A DNA stretch of 64,000 nucleotides from Hyperoodon ampullatus. Its lineage: Eukaryota; Chordata; Mammalia; Artiodactyla; Ziphiidae. The notes below the pieces were generated by a model. It worked only from the letters and a program-made list of their open reading frames with translations. It ran no database searches and was not told where the DNA came from. The position numbers and the translations under genes were made by a program. Shown here in pieces: positions 14,066 through 26,826 of this stretch; position 1 is the stretch's first letter; the number at the start of each line of letters is the position of its first letter. The stretch spans positions 2,170,001 through 2,234,000 of the forward strand of contig CATKHW010000422.1 of the NCBI GenBank assembly GCA_949752795.1. Direction: 5' to 3'.

Positions 14066-15730
14066 CAAGCAAGCGGGCAATGCAAATCTGCACTACAAAG
14101 AAGTATCACTTCCCACCGATCAAAAGGGACATCCACAAAATGTGTAAAAACAAGAAAGGCAAGACAGGCCCTGGAGAACAGGGAGCCTTGTTATGCTGAT
14201 GGGCGGCATGTAAATTGCCAACTGCCTCTCTGGAGGAGTACATTGTGTTCCCTAAAACAATTAAAGAACAGAGCTACAGAGCCAAGGGCACTTCCAGTCT
14301 AGGGAATATACCTTGGAAAAACTGAAAATCAATAAGACAGAGCCAGCCCAAAATTTATGGCTGCACTGCTTACAAGGACCTCAACTTGGGTACACCTTAA
14401 ATATCCCAGGAAATATAAAAATGGTTCAAAAAATTGTGGTACTTACGTACGATGGAATATCCCTCAGCCATGAAATCAATGTCATAAGACCAGTAGCAGC
14501 AAAATTGGTGGATTAAGGTACGATGATTCTAAGTGAAATAAGTCACACAGAAAAAGAAACTTATCATAAGATATCACTTATGAAGACACTATAAACATGG
14601 CTACACTTGAACTGAGTTAGGAAAGAGAACAGTGTCTCATATTTAGAAAACACTCTTATGCCTGCTTAAGGGGGAAGGAGAGGTGGGCTGATGCATAAAA
14701 CCAGAGTTTGATATAAGCACAGGTACCGTTCCAAAAACCAACTATGGAATAGACAAGACCTACACCTTCCTCAGTGAAAGGGACTCAAAACCCCATATTT
14801 CCTGCAGAGGAATATATCTGACTAGTAAGAATCTTAAAACCTATGTATTGATATGTCTCCGTAAGGGAATCAAGTGTGTCTAGACTGGCATAAACATGGC
14901 AGCGAGAATCAGCTCAAACCCACTATAAAAAGGAATTTCAAAAACAAAACAAAAAAACTGGGAAATTCTTTACAATTCCTTCAGGGTCTCTGATGAAACC
15001 TGGAATGACCCTATCTACAACGACAGCTGGATGTGGCATAAGGAGGGACACTTGGGAATGAGAGGATTGTTGAGATTGGGTGAGCAAATGCAGACCCTTT
15101 AAAGCACAAATGCCTGGCACCCATTCCATGGGTCCTAACTCTCCAGGTTGAAGGGAATATTACTACAGCTATAACATGTACGGGAAACCTACAGAACGGA
15201 CACACTGTGAATACGAAAGGTTTCTAAAACTCAACGAATAGTCCCTCTCCTGGTGCTCCGCTTTGACTTTACATCTGCTTTACTATCAACCTCCCAACTT
15301 GGAGAGACAGCCCCTTTAACCTCCTGGTTCGCACAGGTTGCCAATTTGGCAGAGGATGAAAGGGAAGAGGGAGAAGCAATGAGAGAGTAGCTGTTATGCA
15401 TTTGGACAAGCACATATCACTGTAATTTCAGGGCAGGAAGAAGAATTAACCAAAGTCTCAGCCACCCACCGGGAACCAGTATAGGTCCTGAACCAAAATT
15501 TTAGACTTGCGGTCAGCTCACCAAAAACGAGTTGAAAAATGGAGCTCAGGGGCACAGCAATTCACAAACTGGCCGAGTAATAAAGGACAACTATCTTCCA
15601 AAAGTCTGTTGAGGGAAGGCAACGAGGCGGACTTGAAAGCGAGGCAGAATAGCAGGAAACAGATTTCAAGAGGTACGTTGGAATTACATTTAAGGCACAG
15701 GAAGAGGTGCACAACTTCGACAATGATGCA

Positions 15731-15804
15731 CTTGGCCAAAAAGGGCGTATGCGTTTTCTCCTGAATATATTCAGGAGAAAATGCATACGCCCTTTTTGGC
15801 CAAG
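15731..15804. repeat. Unit palindrome P10
   Basis: Centre 15767/15768. The left arm is consensus; R15 is C->T (CpG). Confidence 0.95.
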
Positions 15805-17469
15805 CAAGCAAGCGGGCAATGCAAATCTGCACTACAAAGAAGTATCACTTCCCACCGGTCAAAAGGGACATCCACAAAATGTGTAAAAACCAGAAAGGCA
15901 AGACAGGCCCTGGAGAACAGGGAGCCTTGTTATGCTGATGGGCGGGATGTAAATTGCCAACTGCCTCTCCGGAGGAGTGCATTGTGTTCCCTAAAACAAG
16001 TAAAGAACAGAGCTACAGAGCCAAGGGCACTTCCAGTCTAGGGAATATACCTTGGGAAAACTGAAAATCAATAAGACAGAGCCACCCCAAAATTTAGGGC
16101 AGCACTGCTTACAAGGACCTCAACTGGGATACACCTTAAGTATCCCAGGAAATATAAAAATGGTTCAAAAAATTGTGGTACTTACGTACGATGGAATATC
16201 CCTCAGCCATGAAATCAATGTCATAAGACCAGTAGCAGCAAAATGGGTGGATTCAGGTACGATGATTCTAAGTGAAATAAGTCACACAGAAAAAGAAACT
16301 TATCATAAGATATCACTTATGAAGATCCTATAAAGATGGCTACACTTGAACTGAGTTAGGAAAGATAACTGTGTCTCATATTTAGAAAACACTCTTATGC
16401 CTGCTTAAGGGGGAAGGAGAGGTGGCGTGATGCATAAAACCAGAGTTTGATATAAGCACAGGTACCGTTCCAAAAACCAACTATGGAATAGACAAGACCT
16501 ACACCTTCCTCAGTGAAAGGGACTCAAAACACCATATTTCCCGCAGAGGAATATATCTGACTAGTAAGAATCTTAAAACCTATGTATTGATATGTCTCCG
16601 TAAGGGAATCAAGTGTGTCTACACTGCCATTAACATGGCAGCGGGAATCAGCTCAAACCCACTATAAAAAGGAATTTCAAAAACAAAACAAAAAAACTGG
16701 GAAATTCTTTACAATTCCTTCAGGGTCTCTGATGAAACCTGGAATGACCCTATCTACAACGACAGCTGGATGTGGCATAAGGAGGGACACTTGGGACTGA
16801 GACGATTGGTGAGATTGGGTGAGCAAATGCAGACCCTTTAAAGCACAAATGCTTGGCACCCATTCCATGAATCCCATCTCTCCAGGTTGAAGGGAATATT
16901 ACTACAGCTATAACATGTACGGGAAACCTAGAGAACGGACACACTGTGAATACGAAAGGTTTCTAAATCTCAACGAATAGTCCCTATCCTGGTGCTCCGG
17001 TTTGACTTTCCATCTGCTTTACTATCAACCTCCCAACTTGGAGAGACAGCCCCTTTAACCTCCTGGTTCGCACAGGTTGCCAATTTGGCAGAGGATGAAA
17101 GGGAAGAGGGAGAACCAATGAGAGAGTAGCTGTTAGGCAGTTGGACGGGCACATATCACTGTAATTTCCTGGCAGGAAGAAGAATTAACCAAAGTCTCAG
17201 CCACCCACCGGGAACCAGTATAGGTCCTGAACCAAAATTTTGGACTTGCGGTCAGCTCAACAAAAACGACTTGAAAAAAGGAGCTCAGGGGCATAGCAAT
17301 TCACAAACTGGCCGAGAAATAAAGGACAACTATCGTCCAAAAATCTGTTGAGGGAAGGCAACGAGGCGGACTTGAAAGCGAGGCAGAATAGCAGGAAACA
17401 GATTTCAAGAGGTACGTTGGAATCGCCTTTAAAGCACAGGAAGAGGGGCACAACTTCGACAATGATGCA

Positions 17470-17543
17470 CTTTGCCAAAAAGGGCGTATGCGTTTTCTCC
17501 TGAATATATTCAGGAGAAAATGCATACGCCTTTTTTGGCCAAG
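17470..17543. repeat. Unit palindrome P11
   Basis: Centre 17506/17507. Changes are L4 G->T, R15 C->T (CpG) and R25 C->T. The B-type tract begins about 180 bases downstream. Confidence 0.94.
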
Positions 17544-17719
17544 CAAGAAAGCGGTCAATGCAAATCTGCACTACAAAGAAGTATCACTTCCCACCGGTCA
17601 AAATGGACATCCGCAAAATGTGTAAAATCCAGAAAGGCAAGACAGGCCCTGGAGAACAGGGAGCCTTGTTATGCTGATGGGCGGGATGTAAATTGCCAAC
17701 TGCCTCTCTGGAGGAGTGC

Positions 17720-18960
17720 ATTCTGTTCCCTACAACAAGTAAAGAACAGAGCTACAGAGCCAAGGGCACTACCAGTCTAGGGAATATACCTTGGGAAAAC
17801 TGAAAATCAATAAGACAGAGCCACCCCAAAATTTAGGGCTGCACTGCATACAAGGATCTCAACTTGGATACACCTTAAGTATCCCAGAAAATATAAACAT
17901 GGTTCAAAAATTGTGGTACTTACGTACGATGGAATATCCCTCAGCCATGAAATCAATGTCATAAGACCAGTAGCAGCAAAATGGGTGGATTCAGGTACGA
18001 TGATTCTAAGTGAAATAAGTCACACAGAAAAAGAAACTTATCATAAGATATCACTTATGAAGATCCTGTAAACATGGCTACACTTGAACTGAGTTAGGAA
18101 AGAGAACAGTGTCTCACATTTAGAAAACACTCTTATACCTGCTTAAGGGGGAAGGAGAGGTGGGGTGATGCATAAAACCAGAGTTTGATATAAGCACAGG
18201 TACCGTTCCAAAAACCAACTATGGAATAGACAAGACCTACACCGTCCTCAGCGAAAGGGACTCAAAAACCCATATTTCCCGCAGAGGAAAATATCTGACT
18301 AGTAAGAATCTTAAAACCTATGTATTGATATGTCTCCGTAAGGGAATCAAGTGTGTCTAGACTGGCATAAACATGGCAGCGAGAATCAGCTCAAACCGAC
18401 TATAAAAAGGAATTTCAAAAACAAAACAAAAAAACTGGGAAATTCTTTACAATTCCTTCAGGGTCTCTGATGAAAGCTGGAATGACCCTATCTACAACGA
18501 CAGCAGAATGTGGCATAAGGAGGGACACTTGGGACTGAGACGATTGGTGAGATTGGGTGAGCAAATGCAGACCCTTTAAAGCAATAATGCATGGCACCCA
18601 TTCCATGGGTCCGAACTCTCCAGGTTGAAGGGAATATTACTACAGCTATAACATGTGCGGGAAACCTAGAGAACGGACACACTGTGAATACGAAAGGTTT
18701 CTCAAACTCAACGAATAGTCCCTCTCCTGGTGCTCCGGTTTGACTTTCCGTCTGCTTTACTATCAACCTCCCAACTTGGCGAGACAGCCCCTTTAACCTC
18801 TTGGTTCGCACAGGTTGCCAATTTGGCAGAGGATGAAAGGGAAGAGGGAGAACCAATGAGAGAGTAGCTGTTAGGCATTTGGACGGGCACATATCACTGT
18901 AATTTCCCGGCAGGAAGAAGAATTAACCAAATTCTCAGCCACCCACCGGGAACCAGTATA
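17720..18960 (+). repeat. Array-B-type tract inside array A
   Basis: This ~1.24-kb stretch carries a run of variants otherwise typical of the homogeneous part of array B. They include 'gcattctgttccc', 'ggcactaccagtc', 'ctgcatacaagga', 'cccagaaaatataaacatgg', 'cttatacctgc', 'ctacaccgtcctcag', 'gaggaaaatatctg', 'gggtccgaactctcc', 'catgtgcggg', 'tttccgtctgc', 'cctcttggttcgc' and 'accaaattctcagcc'. Neighbouring array A units mostly have the other state at these sites. A few of the variants do occur singly elsewhere in array A, for example 'gcattctgttccc' in the first unit. The ends are approximate. Confidence 0.85.
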
Positions 18961-19207
18961 GGTCCTGAACCAAAATTTTGGACTTGCAGTCAGCTCAACA
19001 AAAACGAGTTGAAAAATGGAGCTCAGGGGCACAGCAATTCACAAACTGGCCGAGTAATAAAGGACCACTATTGTCCAAAAATCTGTTGAGGGAAGGCATC
19101 GAGGCGGACTTGAATGCGAGGCAGAATAGCAGGAAACACATTTCAAGAGGTACCTTGGAATCGCCTTTAAAGCACAGGAAGAGGGGCACAACTTGGACAA
19201 TGATGCA

Positions 19208-19281
19208 CTTGGCCAAAAAGTGTGTATGCGTTTTCTCCTGAATATATTCAGGAGAAAACGCATACGTCCTTTTTGGCCAAG
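19208..19281. repeat. Unit palindrome P12
   Basis: Centre 19244/19245. Changes are L14 G->T, L16 C->T (CpG) and R23 C->T, none of them matched on the other arm. Confidence 0.93.
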
Positions 19282-20945
19282 CAAGCAAGCGGGCAATGCA
19301 AATCTGCACTACAAAGAAGTATCACTTCCCACCAGTCAAAAGGGACATCCACAAAATGTGTAAAAACCAGAAAGGCAAGACCGGCCCTGGAGAACAGGGA
19401 GCCTTGTTATGCTGATGGGCGGGATGTAAATTGCCAACTGCCTCTCTGGAGGAGTGCATTGTGTTCCCTAAAACAAGTAAACAACAGAGCTACAGAGCCA
19501 AGGGCACTTCCAGTCTAGGGAATATACCTTGGGAAAACTGAAAATCGATAAGACAGTGCCACCCAAAAATTTATGGCTGCACTGCTTACAAGGACCACAA
19601 CTTGAGTACACGTTAAATATCCCAGGAAATATAAAAATGGTTCAAAAAATTGTGGTACTTACGTACGATGGAATATCCCTCAGCCATGAAATCAATGTCA
19701 TAAGACCAGTAGCAGCAAAATGGGTGGATTCAGATACGATGATTCTAAGTGAAATAAGTCACACAGAAAAAGAAACTTATCATAAGATATCACTTATGAT
19801 GATCCTGTAAACATGGCTACACTTGAACTGAGTTAGGAAAGAGAACAGTGTCTCACATTTAGAAAACACTCTTATGCCTGCTTAAGGGGGAAGGAGAGGT
19901 GGGGTGATGCATAAAATCAGAGTTTGATATAAGCACAGGTACCGTTCCAAAAACCAACTATGGAATAGACAAGACCTACACCTTCCTCAGTGAAAGGGAC
20001 TCAAAACCCCATATTTCCCGCAGAGGAATATATCTGACTAGTAAGAATCTTAAAACCTATGTATTGATATGTATTCATAAGGGAATCAAGTGTGTCTAGA
20101 ATGGCATAAACATGGCAGCGAGAATCAGCTCAAACCCACTATAAAAAGGAATTTTAAAAACAAAACAAAAAAACTGGGAAATTCTTTACAATTCCTTCAG
20201 GGTCTCTGATGAAACCTAGAATGAACCTATCTACAACGACAGCTGGATGTGGCATAAGGCTGGACACTTGGGACTGAGAGGATTGGTGAGATTCGGTGAG
20301 CAAATGCAGAAACTTTAAAGCACAAATGCCTGGCACCATTCCATGGGTCCCAACTCTCCAGGTTGAAGTGTATATTACTATAGCTATAACATGTACGGGA
20401 AACCTAGAGAACGGACCCACAGTGAATACGAAAGGTTTCTAAAACTCAACGAATAGTCCCTCTCCTGGTGCTCCGGTTTGACTTTCCATCTGCTTTACTA
20501 TCAATCTCCGAACTTGGAGAGACAGCCCATTTAACCTCCTGGTTCGCACAGGTTTCCAATTTGGCAGAGGATGAAAGGGAAGAGGGAGAACCAATGAGAG
20601 AGTAGCTGTTAGGCATTTGGACGGGCACATATCACCCTAACTTCCCAGCAGGATGAAGAATAAACCAAAGTCTCAGCCCCCCATCGGGAACCAGAATAGT
20701 TCTTGAAACAAAATTTTGGACTTGCGGTCAGCTCACAAAAAACGAGTTGAAAAATGGAGCTCAAGGGCACAGCAATTCACAAATTGGCAGAGTAATAAAG
20801 GACAACTATCGTGCAAAAATCTGTTAAGGGAAGGCAACGAGGCGCACTTGAAAGCTAGGTAGAATAGCAGGAAATAGATTTCAAGAGGTACGTTGGAATC
20901 GCCTTTAAAGCACAGGAAGAGGGGCACAACTTCGACAATGATGCA

Positions 20946-21019
20946 CTTGGCCAAAAAGGGCGTACGCATTTTCTCCTGAATATACTCAGGTGAAAACGCA
21001 TACGCCCTTTTTGGCCAAG
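20946..21019. repeat. Unit palindrome P13
   Basis: Centre 20982/20983. With P2, one of the least regular palindromes in array A: L20 T->C, L23 G->A (CpG), R3 T->C and R9 A->T. The whole unit is diverged. Confidence 0.92.
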
Positions 21020-22681
21020 CAAGCAAGCGGGCAATGCTAATCAGCACTACAAAGAAGTATCACTTCCCACCGGTCAAAAGGGACATGAACAAAATGTGTA
21101 AAAACCAAAAAGGTAAGACAGGCCCTGGAGAACAGGGAGCCTTGTTATCCTGATGGGCGGAATGTACACTGCCAACTGCCTCTCTTGAGGAGTGCATTGT
21201 GTTCCCTAAAACAAGTAAACAACAGAGCTACAGAGCCAAGGGCACTTCCAGTCTAGGGAATATACCTTGGGAAAACTGAAAATCATTAAGACAGAGCCAC
21301 CCCAAAATTTAGGGCTGCACTGCTTACAAGGACCTCAACTTGGGTACACCTTAATTATCCCAGGAAATATAAAAATGGCTCAAAAAATTGAGGTACTTAC
21401 ATATGATGGAATATCCCTCAGCCATGAAATCAATGTCATAAGACCAGTAGCAGCAAAATGGGTGGATTCCGGTACGATGATTCTAAGTGAAATAAGTCAC
21501 ACAGAAAAAGAAAGTTATCATAAGATATCACTTATGAAGATCCTGTAAACATGGCTACACTTGAACTGAGTTAGGAAAGAGAACAGTGTCTCACATTTAG
21601 AAAACACTCTTATGCCTGCTTAAGGGGGAAGGAGAGGTGGGGTGATGCATAAAACCAGAGTTTGGTATAAGCACAGGTACCGTTCCAAAAACCAACTATG
21701 GAATAGAAAAGACCTACACCTTCCTCAGTGAAAGGGACTCAAAACCCCATATTTCCCGCAGACGAATATATCTGACTAGTAAGAAACTTAAAACCTATGT
21801 ATTGATATGTCTCCGTAAGAGAATCATCTGTGTCTAGACTAGCATAAACATGGCAGCGAGAATCAGCTCAAACCCACTATAAAAAGGAATTTCAAAAACA
21901 AAACAAAAAACTGCGAAATTCTTAACAATTCCTTCAGGGTCTCTGATGAAACCTGGAAAGACCCTATCTACAACGACAGCTGGATGTGGCATAAGGCTGG
22001 ACACTTGGGATTGAGAGGATTGGTGAGATTGTGTGAGCAAATGCAGACCCTTTAAAGCACAAATGCCTGGCACCCATTCCATGGGTCCCAACTCTCCAGG
22101 TTGAAAGGAATATTACTACAGCTAAACATGTACGGGAAACATAGAGAACGAACAGACTGTGAATACGAAAAGTTTCTAAAAGTCACGAATAGTCCCTACC
22201 CTGGTGCTCCAGTTTGACTTTCCATCTGCTTTACTATCAATCTCCCAAATTGGAAAGACAGCCCCTTTAACCTCCTGGTTCGCATAGGTTTCCAATTTGG
22301 CAGAGGATGAAAGGGAAGAGGGAGAACCAATGAGAGAGTAGCTGTTAGGCATTTGGATGGGCACATATCACTCTAACATCCCGTCAGGAAGAAGAATTAA
22401 CCAAAGTCTCAGCCCCCCACCGGGAAGCAGCATAGGTCATGAACCAAAATTTTGGACTTGCGGTCAGCTCACAAAAAACGAGTTGATAAATGGAGCTCAG
22501 GGGCACAGCAATTCACAAACTGGCAGAGTAATAAAGGACAACTATCGTCCAAAAATCTGGTGAGGAAAGGCAACGAGGCGGACTTGAAAGCGAGGCAGAA
22601 TAGCAGGAAACAGATTTCAAGAGGTATGTTGGAATCGCCTTTAAAGCACAGGAAGAGCGGCACAACTTCGACAATGATGCA

Positions 22682-22755
22682 CTTGGCCAAAAAGGGCGTA
22701 TGCGTTTTCTCCTGAATATATTCAGGAGAAAACGCATACGCCCTTTTTGGCCAAG
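22682..22755. repeat. Unit palindrome P14 (perfect)
   Basis: Centre 22718/22719. All pairs match in the last palindrome before the array A edge. Confidence 0.97.
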
Positions 22756-23473
22756 CAATCAAGCGGGCAATGCAAATCTGCACTACAAAGAAGTATCACT
22801 TCCCACCGGTCAAAAGGGACATCCACAAAATGTGTAAAAACCAGAAAGGCAAGACAGGCCCTGGAGAACAAGGAGACTTGTTATGCTGATTGGCGTTATA
22901 TAAATTGCCAACTGCCTCTCTGGAGGAGAGCATTGTGTTCCCTAAAACAAGTAAAGAACAGAGCTACAGAGCCAAGGGCACTTCCAGTCTAGGGAATATA
23001 CCTTGGGAAAACTGAAAATCAATAAGACAGAGCCACCCCAAAATTTAGGGTTGCACTGCTTACAAGGACCTCAACTTGGGTACACCTTAAATATCCCAGG
23101 AAATATATTAATGGTTCAAAAAATTGTGGTACTTACATACGATGGAATATCCCTCAGCCATGAAATCAATGTCATAAGACCAGTAGCAGCAAAATGGGTG
23201 GATTCAGGTATGATGATTCTAAGTGAAATAAGTCACACAGAAAAAGAATCTTATCATAAGATATCACTTATGAAGATCCTGTAAACATGGCTACACTTGA
23301 ACTGAGTTAGGAAAGAGAACAGTGTCTCACATTTAGAAAACACTCTTATGCCTGCTTAAGGGGGAAGGAGAGGTGGGGTGATGCATAAAACCAGAGTTTG
23401 ATATAAGCACAGGTACCGTTCCAAAAACCAACTATGGAATAGACAAGACCTACACCTTCCTCAGTGAAAGGGA

Positions 23474-23475
23474 CC
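23474..23475. other. Junction between array A and spacer
   Basis: The unit reads normally to 'cagtgaaagggac' and then changes directly to 'ccgaggcatctgtg', the first bases shared with the second copy of the spacer segment at 26204. No decayed satellite precedes it, so the edge looks like a recombination or insertion breakpoint. Confidence 0.85.
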
Positions 23476-24096
23476 CGAGGCATCTGTGAGTAACCGTGAG
23501 CTGAGCCCCAGGCCAGCTGCTGTTGAACTTTTCCCACCCTTCCCAGGTAAAACACCTGAATATGTACAAGGGCTTGAAAGCCTAAAGGAAGGGGTGTGGA
23601 GCCACACCAGCGACAGCACGCAGGCCAACTTGGGGCCTGCAGGCCAGCCAGTATGGTCCTGGCCCTGGGCACTCTTCTGGAAGCTTTCCATTGTCCTGCC
23701 TGAGATACCCCTCCTGTCCCGGCACCCACTGCTTTTTTCCTTCCTCACCTCTGTCCGGAGAGAAATTCCAGCGGAATGTATGGGTGACACATCCTCTTCT
23801 TTACAGGTGGAAACCTGGCAACTCCTGCAGAAAGTCCAGCAGAGACCCACTCACACCGGGCCACCCACAAAGCCGTGGCCCCTCACTCCCTCCCTCCACA
23901 ACAGCCCCGAGACTGCTGACGGGGCAGAGAATATGGAGTCAGGCACAGCTTCAGGGGCTATTGCTGCCTGCAGCGCTGTTTATATTGAACTCAACCCAGG
24001 CACACCTGGGGAGGGCCGGCCGGCAGGGTCAGGCTACCCAAGTCAGCTAATCCTCAGCCCTCAGGGAATCACATTGTTGAAAATGGACCTCGCTAA
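23475..24096. repeat. Unclassified ~620-bp segment, copy 1
   Basis: This GC-rich segment aligns over its whole length with 26204-26826, with shared strings such as 'aaaacacctgaatatgtac' and 'gctgctgttgaacttttc'. It resembles no family I recognise. A ~200-codon frame is open, but the frames of the two copies diverge mid-way because of a 1-base indel. The predicted residues also differ more than the bases do, so I do not call it a gene. It could be an LTR or another non-coding repeat, given the retroviral remains nearby, but I see no PBS or LTR ends to prove it. Confidence 0.8.
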
Positions 24097-24107
24097 GGCA
24101 GAATAGA

Positions 24108-24567
24108 AGCCAAGGAATAAAAGGACACAATGCCATTTGCAGCACTGTAGGTGTGTCTAGAGGTAATCACGTGACTTGTAGTAAGTCAGAAAGTGAAAGA
24201 CACATATCGTATCATATCTCTTATAGGTGTGACCGAAAAATGGATACCAGGGCAGATATTTCCACGGAGAAGGGCAATCACAGATTCATTCAACAAACTT
24301 ATGGTTCACCAATGGAAAGGTGTGAGGATTGGTTTCATTATGATATTGGGGTTAACAGACATATACAAACACAGGTGACATATATAATCACCAAAGACCT
24401 ACAGAATACCAAGAGAAGACTACTCAACATTCTGTCATAAGGTACATGGGAAAAGGATCCCAGGAAGAACAGACATATGTGTATGTGTAAAAGAACCACA
24501 TCTTCCACACCTACAACAAGCCAAACATTGTAATCATATTTGCTGTAATAAAAAATAAAAAATTACA
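24108..24567 (+). mobile_element. LINE-1 3' end fragment (old)
   Basis: The order of LINE-1 3' landmarks is kept: 'aatgccatttgcagcac', then 'agtaagtcagaaagtgaaag', 'acttatggttcaccaat', 'accaaagacctacagaat', and 'cattgtaatcatatttgctg' before 'aataaaaaataaaaaatt'. These match the last codons of ORF2 and the 3' UTR of ungulate and whale LINE-1. The fragment is diverged, 5'-truncated and non-coding. Confidence 0.85.
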
Positions 24568-24946
24568 TTAAAAACTCGAACAAGAAGCAGTGAGACAAAC
24601 TTGAGGGGCTTTCTCCTGGCACATTCCATTCTAAATTCCAATCTAGAACATGACTTCCATTGAGGCTCTGTTGCTCTAGTAAGCAGATTTGGTAAGGGAG
24701 AACTGCTGCCACCTTGTGGCCGTTTCACAAAACAGCAGCTTTAATCCCAGCGCTAATGGTCAGTTGATATTCAAAATCATTGCAGGCCTGTAAAGGACAC
24801 CTGCCCTGAAAACAAATACCGGGTTCATATATCGACCAAAAAATTCAAAGTATGTCCATATTTCAAAACGACAGTTTCAAAAGGCATATTTTACACACAT
24901 TAGTGTTCTGCTTCTTTTTCTTTCTTTCTTTTTTTGTTAAAAAAAC
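24568..24946. other. Unassigned spacer
   Basis: No recognisable gene or repeat family. It includes a short pyrimidine run near 24910 ('ctttttctttctttctttt') just before the next LINE-1 fragment. Confidence 0.6.
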
Positions 24947-25930
24947 AGGAATGGCAAAAAGCATCCCTCAGAATGGGCGATAATATTTGCAAACGAATCA
25001 ATGGACAAAGGTTTAATCTCCAATATATATAAAGAGCTCATGCAGCTTAATATTAAAAAAACAAACAACCCAATACAAAAATGGGCAGAAGATCTAAAGA
25101 GACGTTTCTTCAAAGAAGACACAGAGATGGCCAAGACGCACATGAAAAGCTGCTCAACATCACTAATTATTAGAGAAATGAAAATCAAAACTACAATGAG
25201 GTATCACATCACACCTGTTAGAATCGGCATCATCAGAAAATCTACAAACAACAAATTCTAGGGAGGGTGTGGACAAAAGGATCCCTCTTCCACTAGTGGT
25301 GGAAATGTAAATTGATACAGTCACGATGGAGAACAGTATGGAGTTTCCTTAAAAAACCTAGATATAGAATTACCATATGATCCAGCAATCCCGCTTCTGG
25401 GCATATACCCAGAGAAAACCATAAATCAAAAAGGCACATTCACCACAATGCTCATTTCAGCACTATTTACAATAGCCAGGTAATGGAAGCAACCTAAATA
25501 CCCACAGACAGACGAATGGATAAAGATGTGGTACATATATAAAATGGAATATTACTCAGCCATAGGAAGGAATGAAACTGGGTCATTTGTAGAGACGTCG
25601 ATGGATCTAGAGACTGTCATACAGAATGAAGTAAGTCAGAAAGAGAAAAACAAATATGGTATATTAATGCATATATGTGGAATCTAGAAAAATGGTACAG
25701 ATGAACTGGTTTGCAGGGAAGAAATAGAGACACAGAGGTAGAGAACACACGTATGGACACCTAGTGTGGGAAGCCATGGGGTGGTGGTGGTGGGATGAGT
25801 TGGGAGATTGGGATTGACCTGTACACATGTATATGCATAAAATACATAACTAATAATAACCTGCTGTATAAAAAAATAAATAAAATTAAATTTCAAAATT
25901 TAAAAAATAAAATTTAAAAATAAAACAGAA
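24947..25930 (+). mobile_element. LINE-1 3' end, 5'-truncated, cetacean-like
   Basis: The segment opens with 'ccctcagaatgggcgataat' and runs through the end of ORF2 ('acaacccaatacaaaaatgg', 'gcatatacccagagaaaacc', 'aatggaatattactcagcca') and a 3' UTR with 'gggattgacctgtacacatg'. It ends in 'ctgctgtataaaaaaataaa' plus a long A/T tail. That ending is the type I know from whale LINE-1. In-frame stops such as the 'tag' at 25260 show that it is dead. It is the best internal reference for recognising the LINE-1-derived half of the satellite unit. Confidence 0.93.
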
Positions 25931-26203
25931 AAAAGTTCTTCCCTTCACACAGATGTATTTATATGAATGAATGATTTCCATGCTTATATCTATAAATACA
26001 TAAAAGAGGAATAAAATCTAACTTGAACAAAAAAAGAAAAAAAATAACCTGAACCCACCAGTTAGACAGAGGAAAACACTATCAGGGCACTTGCTCCAGC
26101 GGTAAACAATTCTGAAATTGGTCAGAGGTGGGGAATCATCTCCCATAGAGCCAGCAGCCCACTCCTACGCAAGGAGCATTCTCATTGCAAAGAGGGGGCC
26201 ATG
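25931..26203. other. Unassigned, A/T-rich then mixed
   Basis: The first ~115 bases are A/T-rich and may extend the LINE-1 tail. From 26047 ('cctgaacccaccagttag') the sequence is unrecognised and leads into the second 620-bp segment. It has no counterpart upstream of copy 1. Confidence 0.5.
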
Positions 26204-26826
26204 CCGAGGCATCTGTGAGTAACCGTGAGCTGAGCCCCAGGAGAGCTGCTGTTGAACTTTTGCCACCCTTCCCAGGTAAAACACCTGAATATGTACAAGG
26301 GCTTGAAAGCTTAGAGAAAGGGCTGTGGAGCCACAACAGCGACAGCACGCAGGCCGACTTGGTGCCTGCAGGCCAGTCAGGATGGTCCTGTCCCCAGATG
26401 CTCTTCTGGAAGCTTTCCATTTCCCTGCCTGAGATACCCCTCCTGCCACGGCCCCCACTGCTTTTTTACTTCCTCACCTCTGCCTGGGGAGAAATTCCAG
26501 TGGCAGGTATCGGTGTCACATCCTCTTCTTTAGCAGGTGGCAGCCTGGCAACTCCTGCAGAAAGTCCAGCAGAGCCCCACTCACACTGGGCCACCCACAA
26601 AGCCACGGACCCTCACTCCCTCCCACCAGCACAGCTCCGGAACTGCCTACGGGGCAGAGAATATGCCGTCAGTCACAGCTACAAGGGCTGTCGCTCACTG
26701 GAGTGCTGTTTATATTGCCCTCAACCCAGGGACACCTGTGGCGGGCCGGCAGGCAGTTTCAGGCTGCCAAAATCAGCCAATCCTCACCCCTCAGGGTTCA
26801 CAGTTGCAGAAAATGAAACTTGCTAA
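26204..26826. repeat. Unclassified ~620-bp segment, copy 2
   Basis: Direct-repeat partner of 23475-24096, with scattered substitutions and a 1-base length change near 26533 ('ttagcaggtgg' against 'ttacaggtgg'). Its homology begins at the same base where copy 1 meets array A. The ~2.1 kb between the copies is mostly LINE-1. Function unknown. Confidence 0.8.

Larger units (their letters stand above)
1..23474 (+). repeat. Satellite array A, 1.74-kb unit, about 13.5 head-to-tail copies
   Basis: The same ~1738-bp sequence recurs in one orientation; palindrome centres are spaced 1736-1739 bp. Short landmarks such as 'tttagggctgcactgctt' and 'cctggtgctccggtttgac' return once per unit. Units differ by scattered substitutions and 1-3-bp indels, more than in the right part of array B. 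The array enters from outside the window and stops mid-unit at 23474. The size fits the known common cetacean satellite (established family, identity not verified here). No frame is conserved as a protein. The short open frames recur only because the unit recurs. Confidence 0.97.

Noticed and set aside
23486..26826. Frames of about 200 codons in the two 620-bp segments
   Set aside because: Residues differ between copies more than bases do, a 1-base indel shifts the frame mid-way, and no domain is recognisable.
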